Source: Prorocentrum cordatum
Lineage: Eukaryota > Sar > Dinophyceae > Prorocentrales > Prorocentraceae
NCBI GenBank assembly: GCA_963575745.1
Contig: CAUYUJ010016358.1
Span: 79,104 to 143,103 of the forward strand
DNA: 64,000 bases
Direction: 5' to 3'
A program made the translations under genes and the position numbers. Below the pieces are notes generated by a model. It was given only the letters and a program-made list of their open reading frames with translations, was not told where the DNA came from and did no database searches. Below, piece by piece: positions 31,253 to 42,720 of this stretch. Each line of letters starts with the position of its first letter. Position 1 is the first letter of the stretch.

Positions 31253-31259
31253 AGGCCCA

Positions 31260-31984
31260 TGGGGTTCGGAGCCTCTCCCCCCCCCCCTCCCCCCCCCCAC
31301 CCCTCCCCTCCAAAAAGGGCACATGGGGCCTGCATTGGCTCATGTGGCCGTAAGCATTTTGGGGCCTTGCGGGGATCTTGGGTCGTGTCTTTGGGCGTTA
31401 GGGGTCATGGGGTTCGTGCGCATACACATGCCAAAGTACATGCGCATGGACATACACATACTTGGCGGTGTACATCGCCGTCCAGGGTGGATGTCGAGAG
31501 TCCACATCTTGCACTCGCAGGATTGTGAACTTGCTCACTTCCAAGCACGATCCCTGATTTTGCTTACTTGCGTCCATACTATTGCTTACGGTTTCTTGTA
31601 TCACACAATATGGATTACGATTTCTTGTTTCCGTAGGGCTACATCATGGGCTGCGTGAGCATGAACACGGGCACGCGTGGTGATCGTCATAGTTGGGGCA
31701 AGTCAGTTCGCAATTGGGAAACATTTTGGCGCGCGGATCGTAGTGATCGAAGCTGGGTTAAATCCGATTGCATCTGTGACAAACAATATTGGCGTGGTCA
31801 CGACAGCTGGGCCAATCAGATTGGGAGAGCGACAGCTGGAATACAGACAGCCGTGACAATCCATACTGGCGTTGGTTTGCTTGGTTAACATCTACAGTGA
31901 GCATTGGGACGATGAAAATTGTACAGTGAACATTGGGACGGATAGTATTCAACCGTACAGATATACACCTACTATCGGGATGGG
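31260..31984. other. Unassigned DNA between segmental copies
   Basis: Starts with a C-rich patch (31269-31301) and continues as mixed DNA with short CATACAC repeats. No gene recognised. TACAGTGAACATTGGGACG appears twice near 31895-31945. Confidence 0.45.
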
Positions 31985-33615
31985 TAGTGCTCATTTGAAG
32001 AGTTCATCAAAGTTGCGGGTGCCATCAGCAGGTGGTTTCATTTCGTGCACTCTGTGCTGTTTGTGTCACTGACAGTTCGCTTTGCCATGGCGCTAGCAAA
32101 CACGATGCACAGAGAGTTGAACTGATCAGTGCGCCGAGGTCATCCAGACACGATGCCCAGGGAGTTGAACTGATCAGGGGGGCAATGCCATCCAGAAGCG
32201 ATGCCCAGGGAGTTGAGCCTGATCAGCTGGTTGAGGTCATCCAGAAACGACCCTGCGAAGTTGAACAGATCAGGGCGTTGATGCCATCCAGCAACGATGC
32301 CCGCATATTTGAATTGCTCAGGTGGCGGATGTCATCCAGAAGCGATGCCACGGAGTTGAACTGATCAGGGGGGTGAGGTCGTCCAGGAACGTTGCCCAGG
32401 GAGTTGAACTGATCGGGGAGTTGATGTCATCCAGAAGCGATGCCCAGGAAGTTGAACTGGCCAGGAGGTTGAGGCCATCCAGAAACGATGCCCATGGCGC
32501 ATGCCCACACTCACAGTCAATGTCACATTCAAGAGAGCTGAAGTGATCAAGGACTTGATGTGCACACACATTCACGCATCGTTGGAGACTTAGCCCCCTG
32601 GCTTCCGCCTCACCGCCTGTGATCCGCGAACAGGGGCCCCCGCGGGCGGGGGCGGAGGTCACGACCCCCCTCTCCTTCAGCGCCAAGTGTTGGGGGGGTG
32701 CGGGGGTCGTGACTGCCCGCCCCAGCCCTCTGTTCGCGGGCGGATGGGGGCCCCCGCGGGCGGGGGCGAAGGTCGCGGCCGCCCCTCTCCTCCAGTGTTT
32801 TTCGTTGTTGGGGGGGGGGGGGGGGGGGGATGGGGGGGGTCGCGACTGCCCGTCCTAACCTCCCGTTCGCTTTAGATCCCGTTGCGTTTTTCTTGGGTCT
32901 GCTTTCGGCCCCATTGGCCGGATTGGGTCTCTTGGGTGGTCTTTGGGCCGTTCGATTATTTGGGCATCTGTGGGCCTTAGGTGCACCGCGTGGCCTTGGG
33001 CGTATTGAGGCCTGGGCTGCGTTGGGGCCTTAAGGGGTGCATTGGGGCCTTCTGGGGCCTTCGGGCTGCGTTGGGGCCTTAGGGGTACCTGGGGTCCTTA
33101 GGGCTGTGTTGGGGGCCTAAGGGGTACCTGGGCCCGTGTGGCCTTCTGGCTGTCTTGGGGCCTTAGGGGCACCTTGGGGCTGTAGGGGCATGCGGGGCAT
33201 GTCTTGGGCGTCTTAGGAGCATCCAGGGGCGCGCATGATACATATGCATGCGCACACACATACACATAAGTTGAGTTGCTTTACGTATCCAGATACATGC
33301 GCATACACATGCACATACACTCTCTGGGAACTGAAGTGTTCCGTGCCTCCCCCCCCCCCCCCCCCCCCCAGCTATACAGGCACTCTGCTGTGGCGCCAGC
33401 ATTTCGCTGCCAATTGGCTGGGCTGGAGATCCAGGGCTTGCCCAACCCGCCGACCTGGGAGACGGAAAAACACGCAGGGCCCCGCCCCCTCCGCCGACCC
33501 AAGCAAGGACCCAGAGCGCCCAGGAGGTCCCAAGATGGCCCCCAAGATGCCAGGAGAGCACCTAGAACGCCCTAGGGGGCCCAACAGGGTCCGAACAGGG
33601 CACAGGAGGGTCCAA
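31985..33615 (+). repeat. Segmental duplication, copy 2
   Basis: Second copy of the 28785-30245 segment, with poly-G at 32811-32830, poly-C at 33348-33369 and a complete end module. Matching landmarks lie 3206-3216 bp from those of copy 1, so few net indels have occurred over the shared part. Confidence 0.85.
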
Positions 33616-33637
33616 AGAGGGATCTGTCCTTGGGCAG

Positions 33638-33677
33638 GGTGGGGGGGGGGGCGCAGCCCCCCCCCCCCCCCCCCCCG
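33638..33677. repeat. Poly-G / poly-C inverted repeat
   Basis: About 10 G, a short CGCAG spacer, then about 19 C. It could form a very stable hairpin and is a likely site of sequencing or assembly error. Confidence 0.7.
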
Positions 33678-33734
33678 CTTACCTGGAGGTGAGCACGACC
33701 TTGCCAGGACACAGTCTCGTCAAATACTGACTCT

Positions 33735-34215
33735 AGCGGCAATCAGCTGCGACCCCCGAGAACCATTTCCCACCATCCCCGCTGAGGCACCACTCTCCGC
33801 AGGGACGGACCAGCGCATTATTGATTCACAAACATCAGCGGCGATCAGTTGCGACCCCGGAGGACCGCGATCGACGCCATGTTCTTGAGCGGCGGTTTGC
33901 TGCGATCCTGGAAGGCCCAAGAGAATGACGACCCACCCGCCATTTCATTGTCTTGAGCGGCGATCAGCTGCGACCCCCGAGGAACCATTAACCACTTCTC
34001 CTGCCCCACGGGTGCGGGGCCAGGCCGAGGGGGGGGGGCGGTTCCCCCCGCCTCTCCCCTCTGGGGCCTGGCGGGTGTCCCCCGCTCTTGGCCCCAGGGC
34101 CCGCCAGACGTACTGTCCGACGTCGGGCGTGGCCCCCCCTCCCTGGGCCGCCCGTGCCCCTCGCTGCGCGTGGTTTGTCTCGACGCTCTCAGCGGCGATC
34201 AGCTGCGACCCTGGA
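33735..34215 (+). repeat. Five dispersed copies of AGCGGCGATCAGCTGCGACC
   Basis: Copies begin at 33735, 33837, 33888, 33956 and 34191, with up to a few mismatches. Spacing is irregular, so this is not a simple array. The motif contains the palindrome CAGCTG. No gene association visible. Confidence 0.75.
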
Positions 34216-35330
34216 GGGCCACGTGGTGTCTGTTGCCGTTCCGGGAGCTTGGGCGGAAGTGCCAGCGGCGGGTTGGGCCTGACTTTGCGCCCGAGGGCCC
34301 TCGTGTCCACGGCCGCGCTGCCCCCCCCCAGGCGCGTCGCCCTATGACATCGGCAAGTGCAGCTCCCCAAGGCGCATCGCCGCATCGCCCTATGGCATCG
34401 GCGCGCCCCCTCGCACAGGCGCCGCGCGCCCCGGGAGTGCAGCCCGTTCTGTTCTCTTGGGGGTTCGCCTGCTCTGGTATAGTTTCGCCTTCATGGGAAC
34501 ACTGCCATCAGCGCAGCCCCCTCTACTCTTCCCCGCTGGCGATGCTGTCCACGCCAGCTCCCCACGCACACGCGCGCGCTCAGAGGCCTCGCGCCTTGCC
34601 GGCACGCACTGCGAGGCTCACAGTCGCTCGGTTCCCCCTTGCGCTGTGGGGTGGTCTGACTGGCGTTGGCTTCGTTACGGAGTGGGTCAGCCTTCCGCAG
34701 CAGGTGCAGCATTCCAGGCTCACCTTCAGCTACCAGTTGCGTTGCGCCACGGCTGACGACAGCTCAGCCTTTCTGGCCGGCTCATCGCCCGGGCGTGTGG
34801 AGCCTGGCGCCCCACTGGCGACTCACTCCAATGGCCTCCCACTTGCTCCCACTCAGCACGACGGACTTGACCATATTGGTTCACGTTGCTGCTGTGTGGG
34901 TCGTGCCTCCACTCAGATTGACGGGTTTGGTTATCCTGGTTCACGCCTCATTCTGCGGCAGGCTCCGGATTCCATGACATTTTGTTTGTGCACGTGCTCG
35001 AGCTTGCAGGATACCCCCGCCGTCAGCTCCCCTTCAGCTTCGCGGCTGCTTTGTGAGCGGGCCGGCAGGCCTGTGCCTTCTGTAGCTAATTCGCTTCGCT
35101 CGTGTCCCGGACTTTGCTTCTCGCCGCCTGACCTTTGTCTCGTGGCCGCGACCGAAACAAGTAACCCGCCAGCCCGTCGGCGCGTGGACCGCCCGCCCTG
35201 CGCGGCTTTCGACTTGCGTCGCGCGCCCGCGCACCAGAACGTAAACCCACCAGCCCATCCAGAAACTATGACCAGACGAATTGCCCTGATCAGGGATGTA
35301 GACAAACATGCAATGACATAAAGGTCTGGG
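34216..35330. other. GC-rich unassigned DNA, open frame of doubtful meaning
   Basis: A plus-strand frame of 383 residues (34170-35321) is open but Ala/Pro/Arg-rich and has no domain that I recognise. Stretches on the other strand are open too. Probably chance openness of GC-rich DNA. Confidence 0.35.
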
Positions 35331-35399
35331 AGGATGATGGATGAGGAGTCGTGGGAGAAGCAGGAGAAGGAGGAGGAATAGGCGGATGAGCAAGATGAG

Positions 35400-35751
35400 G
35401 AGGAGGGCGAGCAGAAATGACAGAGGTCTCTCGGATGCCTCTGTCAGTCTTATTCGAGAGCTTCTTGGAGTTCTCATGGGGCGTCTTGGGGGCCCCTTGG
35501 CAGTCCCAGGGGGCATCTTGGAGCGTATTGGGTGCCTCTGGGGTGCGAATTGGAGCCTCTTGGGAGTCACTTGGGAGCCTATTGGGGGTACCTTGGGCTC
35601 GTCTTGGGGACCTCTTGGGGCTTCCTGGGCACCTTGGGGCCGTCTTGGGGCACCCTTAGGAGCCTCGGGTTTATCTTGGGGTCTCTTAGTGGAGTGGAGC
35701 TCGATCGAAAGAGTGACCGTAATACAAGGCCCCCCCCCCCCCCCCCCCCCC
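35400..35751. repeat. G-rich CTTGGGG repeats and poly-C
   Basis: Another member of the GGCCTCTTGGGG family (about 35450-35700), ending in a poly-C run at 35730-35751. Confidence 0.75.
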
Positions 35752-35779
35752 AGGAGGCCAAAATGCGGCAACGCAATTT

Positions 35780-37245
35780 TCCTGGCGAAGGACCCAACCA
35801 TGAAACTCCTTATGGGGCAACGAAGCGCTGCACTGGGTGGGGGGGCCGCTGCAGTGAGTGGGCGGTGTGCCAAATTGGGCTTCAAGGACGCATGCGGACG
35901 GTCCCACTGGGCGCTTCGGTGGAGCTTCCTATGGGGCCACGAAGCGCTGTAATGGGTGGGTGAAAATGTCACACTGAGTTTCGGGGGCGCATGCGGACGG
36001 TGGCACTGGGGCCTTCGGTGGAGCTCCCTATGGGGCCACGAAACGTTTACTGGGTGGGAGGAAATGCCAGATTAAGTTTCCGAGGCGCACGCGGACGGTC
36101 CCACACGGCGCTTCGGTGGAGCTCCCTACGGAGCCACGAAGCGCTGTATTGGGCTTGTGAAAATGCAACATTGGGCCTTCGGGACGCATGCGGACGGTGG
36201 GACTGACGCCCTCGATGGAGCTCTCTATAGGGCCACGAAACGCTGTACTGGGCGAGTGAACCTGCCACATTGGGTGTTTCGGAACGCTTGCAAACAGTCC
36301 CACTGGGGCCTGCTGTGGGGCTCCCTATGGGGCCACGAAGCGGTGTACTGGGTGGGCGAAAAATGCCACATTGTGTTTTCGGGGCGCATGCGGACGGCGG
36401 CATTGTGGCCTTCGGTGGAGTTCCCTATGGGGCCATGAGACGTTGTATTGGGTCGGCGCAAATGCAAAATTATGTGTTTCGGGGCGCGTGCGGACGGTCC
36501 CACTGGCGGTTTCGGTGGAGCTTCCCGTGGGGCCACGAAGCGCTGTAATGGGCATGCGGGGCGCATGCGGGCGGCAGCACTGGGACCTTCGGTGGGGCTC
36601 CCTATGGGGCCACGAAAGATTATATTAGGTTGGTGAAGCGCAGGGGGGAGGGGGAGTAGGACCACGAAGCGCTGCACTGGCACTGGGGCCTTCGGTGGGG
36701 TCCCCATATGGGGCCACGAAACAATGACTGGGTAGGTGAAACGCAGGGGGCAGGGAGAGGAGGGCCGCGAAAGGCAGTGCTGGGTGGGGGGGGCGCATAC
36801 AGCGGCAGCACTGAGACCTTTGGTGGGCCCCCCAATGAGGCCACGAAGCGCTGTGCTGGGTGTGTGGGTCGCATGCGGACAGCAGCGCTGGGGCCTTCGG
36901 CGGGGCTCCCTATGGGGCCGCGAAGCGCTGTGCTGGGTGGGTGAAACGCAGGGGAAAGGGGGGGGAGGTCCACGAAACGCTGTACTGGGTGTGCTAGACG
37001 CGTGCGGCCGGTAACACTGGGAGCTCCGTTGGGGCCCCCTATGGGGCCGCGAAGCGCTGTGCCGGGCGGGCGAAGCGCAGGGGGCAGGGGGAAGAGGGCC
37101 GCGAAACGCTGCATTGGGCGGGCGAAACGCAGGGAGGAGGGGGAGGAGGGAGGAGGAGGGGGAGGAGGAGAGGAGGAGGAGGGAGGACGCGGGGCGCTGT
37201 CTCTTCACAGCGAGGACCCAACGCCACAGGATGGTTGGGAATAAT
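35780..37245 (+). repeat. Composite minisatellite element, copy 2
   Basis: Same left end (CCTGGCGAAGGACCCAACCA at 35781) and right end (GGA-rich run, then GAGGACCCAAC...CCACAGGATGGTTGGGA, about 37211-37241) as copy 1. The internal units share the core TTCGGTGGAGCTCCCTATGG plus GGCCACGAA, at about 35814, 35933, 36032, 36130, 36231, 36329, 36429 and 36528 (mostly 98-100-bp spacing), then less regular. Copies are much more diverged than in the 77-bp array, so this array is probably older. Confidence 0.8.
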
Positions 37246-37289
37246 AGGTTCAATGATTTGGGTTTTCTCGCCGAGGCCCAAAAGAACAT

Positions 37290-37576
37290 TCTAACACTTT
37301 GAAGCGGGGGTCCAATGCGAGATGCGAGTGGCGCGCCTGCGTCCGACGCCGCTTCGGTTGAAGCGGCGCCGCTCTATGTGATTGCTTCATAGTTTGGGCA
37401 TCGCTGCAACTGAATAGCAGACAAAAAAACGCCCACGCGCTTCGGGGATGCACGCTGTACTCCGATGACGTATTCCTCATCTACCCGCTCATGCCTACTG
37501 AATGGACGAGACGCGCAGTACGGTCGTACGACTAATACGTAGTACGTGGTACGGCTTACCATGCCCTTTTCGGTTT
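37290..37576 (+). repeat. Candidate 5' LTR of ancient retroelement
   Basis: Aligns with 48765-49030 over about 270 bp at roughly two-thirds identity. Shared blocks: TGCGTCCGACG, CATAGTTTGGGCATC-like, CTCATCTACCCGCTC, CGTACGACTA-like and TGGTACGGCTT. Both copies have the same orientation and bracket retroelement remnants. Exact ends and target duplication could not be defined. Confidence 0.5.
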
Positions 37577-40500
37577 GGTAGCACAGTTGGTTTCTTTTTC
37601 ACGTGGCTGGTTCTGACTTCAACGCCGGCGTTCCGCAGCGCAGGTGGAGGTGCATCCTAATGCGCGGGTTTCCCTTCGGGGGTCAGAACCAGAATAGTGG
37701 CCGACACGTTGCGACGCAACTGCGCAGTGCCACGCCGGGATGCAAGTGCATGCAACTATTTGAATCCATCCCCCCACAGCGCGGACAGGCGCAATATGCA
37801 ACGCGAACTTTGCGCCGATCCGAAGGCCGACGGCCGCGTCAGCCCGGAATCAAGACAAATTGACGGACGCGCCAGCCCACAAGTTTGACGACCACGACAG
37901 CACCAATACCAATATGACCATGCACTACATCAAGGTCGCCATATTTGGCATCATAAGGGCGCGCCCCGGCATAGCGGTGCGCTGCGTCAGCGGGGAATGG
38001 GCGACACACGCGCCAGGTTGTTTGTTTTTGTTTTTCCGGGCCACGCTGGCAACGTGTTCTTCCGAGAATGCGTTTGCGAAGCGCGCGCGAGGCACGCCGT
38101 GGCCAGTGGGCCCATCGCTCCACTCCAGCAAGCCGCCGCCTTGCAACGAGTTCTACTTGGTCTGGCCAGGACCCTGGCGATGAGAGCACCATCCTCAATC
38201 ATCAATTACGGAGCCACCATGCTGGCTCAACGCACCGACGGCGCCAATTTTCGTCGACATGAGGGTCGAACGAATCGAACGCATCGATGCGGCACTGGTC
38301 CGATTCGACATGGCATGATTGGAGGTGGAAGCGGCTGGACTCAACATCCTCAACTTACACGTTCAGACGCTCATGTTGTTTCGCGCCCTGGGGAAGGCAC
38401 CCCCCGACCATCGCAGCTCCCGCGGCCGCCCAATCACCAGATGCTCCGAACCCAGGAACATTGCGAGCAACTGTTGGAACGGACGCGCAGGTACATGCGC
38501 CTAGCTGAGTGCGCATTTGGGAACGTCGGTGGGCTATTCCGCGGTCGGGCGGCTGGGGACTCTCGCGTCGAGATCAGCGGCGCACCGGCGGCCCCGTCTG
38601 GCAGCGCCTGGAGCGATTTGGAGCTTATCAGAACCGCGACTTTCCTGGGTCAGGAATCGACAATGCGCAATCAGCCGACCCAACTGCTACATGTCGCTGC
38701 CGGCTCAGCCAGGGGGCCACCGCCTGCTGAAACCATTCTTTGGGTCAGCAGACCAATGCAACGACTCGCCCTGCGAGTCCGGCACAGACGCGGACATTGC
38801 TCCTCTACTGGCGGCGCTGAGATCCACGATCCCGAATTACCGGCCGGCGACGAGCAGGCAGCGCGACGCGCGCGCGTGGGCCATCATCGGGCTACGCGCC
38901 GCTGGAGTCGACATATGGAAAAGTGAGGAAGGAAAGTCAGACGGGCAGCGCGACGCGCGTGCCATCGCAAGAACAAGGGTCGTTGTTGCTAAGTTGCACA
39001 GAAAGCTTTTGTCAAACCCCTGCGGGCCCCTTGATGTGATTTCCAGCATTTCCACCGCGCCCAGTGCGCACTGTGATTTAAGGGCCAGTAATTTGTAATT
39101 TCTGCCAGGGGGGGGCCTGAAGGCGTGCGCCAGGCATTAGAACCATTGTATAAGCCCTCGCATCTGGCTGCTCTAGCTTCGACTGTAGAAGATTTGCGCC
39201 CAAACAACAATTAGCCTTCATGAAGCGGCCCTTCCCTTGGATCATAATTTCAACATTCAGGATGCAAGCCATGGGGGCGTTTCTGAGGTGAAACGGATGA
39301 GCCAAACGTCCAAGGGTTGCAGGGCGCGCGGGAGTCCAGCATGCGAAGTTCAAGAAGACATTTTCAGCAGAAGCGACCCCCCCCCCCTCTGGCGGAACAA
39401 CGGGGAGGGCATCCCCCGAGATGGGTGGCCGCGCCCGACGGGGGCGAAAACCAGTTTTTGACGCTGACCTGGGCGGAACAAGCAGCGCATCCACGAGTTG
39501 TTGCGACATAACCACCACTGCGCCTCGAAAGCGACGGTGCTCGTCCTGTCTGCAGAAGTGCGCGAGAACAGAGTCGGGTACGAACCCGAGTTCAAGTCCA
39601 TGTTGTCATAATGGTGGTCGACTGCGATTCGCCACCGACCGTGCAGCAGCGACGAGATCGACAGCGGGTTTACCATAACTGTTCTGCATGGGCCCCGTGT
39701 GGTTCGTTTTCCAAAATCTTCGAGATGCGCGACCGGTCTGGCGCTAAGCAAGGGCACCCACAGTTCAAGCGACACGCCATGGGCCTGCGCGCAGATGCCG
39801 AAGAGTTAGTGCTCGTCTCGGCGCCTGTCGTCTTACGCGATGGAATGGACGCATGGGGGGGGGGTCGAGAGTGATATAGCGACGACGGCATCGCTGGGCG
39901 GACCCCATCAGGGCACTTTATCCCATCAGTGGGCATCTGGAAGCAGCGCGCAAACAAAGTTCGGCAGGTCTCCCAATGAGGTGAGGGCGTTCGTTAAGGA
40001 ATGCGCCCCGGAGGCTGCAGACCTTGGAGGATTCTTTATTTGGTGAGGGTGGCGGTGATATCCATGGTCAAGCTTCGATTGGAGTTCCACTTGTCTCCAG
40101 AACCCGGCTTCCTTATCTAAGGGTTCCTTATCCAATGCCCTCGCCGCGCTTCGGGCCGTGCTTTTCGAAGCCGACTCCATGGGCGGTGACCGACTTATTC
40201 TGCGGGTGGACCTCGCCGCAAAGTCAGCGCGCCCTGTGCGAGAGCACCGGGGGGGGGGGCTTCTCGGCGCCGAGACCATCGCGTGCCTGATGACAGACTC
40301 GGGGACACTTGCAAGCATACAGGCGCCAAGAAATGCGGTGCCAACGGCTTGGGGTCAGTCTGACTTGGGCTGTGCAGCTTGATTGGTGATGCCGGCGCTG
40401 CGCGACGTATCTTCCATGCAATCGGCTACCATCCAGGCCGTGGCGGATGTCACGCGCCAGGGCCCCATGGGCAGCTGCCGCAGGCATGCTAACTGGATGC

Positions 40501-42156
40501 GCGACGTTGCCACGGCATCGCCGGGACCAGCCACGAGCTTCGGTACGCAGGGGCCTCCAACGCAGCCCGCGTCTTCAGGGTTCGAGCCGCTGCCTTTCGG
40601 CCAGGCTCGCTCGGGCGCCTGCGCCGCCCCAGGCTCGGGAACGCCTTGCGTTTCGCAGCCTTCGTCACGGCGCGCGGGATGGCGACTCGACCCAGCGGGC
40701 GGCCACCCCGCGGCATCAACCTGAGTTGGCGGCCGCACCGGGGGCTACCACGCCCTTTACAATGCCGCGGCAACGGAGCCAGGCCACTGACAGCCCGACA
40801 GGGACACCTACTGCGGCGCCATTGCCACACTATTCTGGCCACAGACTCTCGGTCCAGGAGCAGCAACGCTGTGTGCAACAGCCATTCCAAGCAGCGTTGG
40901 CCGAGATGCGCCTCCATGGGGGCCGACGTGACCAGCGTGGCAGGCCGGGGGCCACCGTGGGAGTGGACCCCGGGCGCCAGTCCATCAGCAAAGAATCCGC
41001 ATCGGATGCGCCCCGTGCCGGCTGGCATTCGCGGAACATTCTAGCTGCATCCCTCTGGGGGCACCAGCGGCGCCGCCCGTGGATCAACCGACGTTCCCAG
41101 AATGTTATGCTGAAGCTTCGGGAACGCTAACGACTGGCCTACCTATTCAGAGCAGGGCCACCAGGGAGATGACGGACGAACTATTCCGCGTCTCGGTTGT
41201 TCGCGCCCCGCCAGTGGACCCTGAAACAGTGGCGCGGCCAACGGGCGTGGCAGCGCCTGGGTCCATGGGGCAGTTGCCGTCATATTTGCAGGGCGTCCCT
41301 CGACTGCAAGCAAGCAGTGTGCAAGCCACCGAGGACGCCCGTCGGGTGGCGCGCCAGCGCACCACGAGGCGCATGCTATAGACAGTGGCACCCCGCGCGG
41401 ACGCTCGCCGACCCGGGTCCAACATGTCCGACAAGGGACCTCCGCTTCAGGATGGCGGAGCCGTTGAGGCGACCCTCCAGCGGCTAGGGCGGGCCCGCCC
41501 GACAGCAGTAGCGCCCGCCATGATCTCCGACGTCGGATTCACATTGTGCGCAGTCTGCTTGGAGTTGTTTTTTCTCCACAGGGGACCTGCTGGCGTCCAC
41601 GGCGCGGTCGCCAGTTCCACTCTGTCTGGTTTGGACGAGGTGGCGATTGAAGCTTCTGGCGCCTTTTGTCGCGTTGCAGGCAGGGCTGCAGGGTGCTCGA
41701 CGACGCGCTGGTCAGGATTCAGCAGAACTTGGCCACGAGCACCGAGAGTGCGCAGTTCGCGACCACGTTCGCGCGGGAAGCTTCGCCGACCTCTCCCGCG
41801 AGGCCGACGCCAATGCCGCTGCTCCAGGACGCGGGGGCGCCAGCTAGGCCGCTGAACCCAGTCAACAAGTCACAGCTTGACCGCCTGGGGCAACAGTGAG
41901 CAGCAGCGGGGGCAAGGCGCTGTCGCCGACCCGGCTCGGTCACGAGCCGCCGTAGCCGAGTGGATTCACCAGTCAGTGCTCGCAGCCGTGACGAAGTGAC
42001 AATGGAACAGGCATGCCATGCCCAGCGCTGCGGGCCTCAGAGAGGGCCCACCCCGCCCTGCGCAAGTGACGAGCGCATGTCTTGGATGCTGGGTCGCGAG
42101 CCGGTCGGCGAATTGGTGCCCGACGACCATGGACCAATTGATGAACACATGGGTGG

Positions 42157-42720
42157 TTGACGAGAGTTGAGACGATCCAGCTTGCCACGCAATTGGGAAG
42201 CCAACGCGTGCATGTCACTGGGGGACTTGCGACGCACATCCCAGGCAAACTACACCTCCTTGTGGACCTCGGCATAAACATTAACATTGCTGGGATGAGC
42301 AAGGCGCGGGAGGTCGACCGCGTGGCGAGACCGCGTGGCCAGTCGTCTCGCGCGCTCGACCTCGCCAGACTCTCGTGTGTTTACTGAGGCGGCAGTGTGT
42401 CGGCTGCATGCCCCGCGCTGAGTGCGCCCCGCTATGCGCGCAAGTACCACGAGGAAAGGTCAGACACGGCCCATGTACATCGATTCGTCGGCAATATCGC
42501 CGAAGTCTCAGGCGGTGATATCCCCGCCATCCTCGGCCTTGCCTCGACGCAGCAGACGAGGGCGATTCTTTGGCTCGAAAAAGGACGCGGACAGATCGGA
42601 CTTCGCGTCTCCACGGCATACTAGTTGCTCCTGGGCCAGGGGGCTGAGATGATGCGCCTTGAGAAGACGCCAGCAGGCCATTGGGCCACCCCGTGCTCCG
42701 AGCGCGGGGAGGCCGTTCCG
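42157..42720 (+). pseudogene. Retroelement aspartic protease remnant
   Basis: GGLATHIPGKLHLLVDLGIN, continuing INIAG, resembles the retroviral-type protease core 'LLVDTGAxxNxxG', with the catalytic D-T/S-G changed to DLG. Downstream (42470-42620) VGNIAEVSGGDIPAILGLAS and RAILWLEKGRG fit the 'LPxLLGLxSLxxxxAIL' part typical of these proteases. After a stop, EMMRLEKTPAGHWATPC (about 42650) continues the pattern. Broken by stops and frame changes, so inactive. Confidence 0.5.

Noticed and set aside
30810-31254. His/Asp/Thr-rich repeat proteins in three frames
   Set aside because: Forced by the stop-free 10-bp repeat; no start context or domain.
41945-42010. tRNA-like box A (GTAGCCGAGTGG)
   Set aside because: No matching acceptor stem, anticodon arm or T-arm could be assembled around it.
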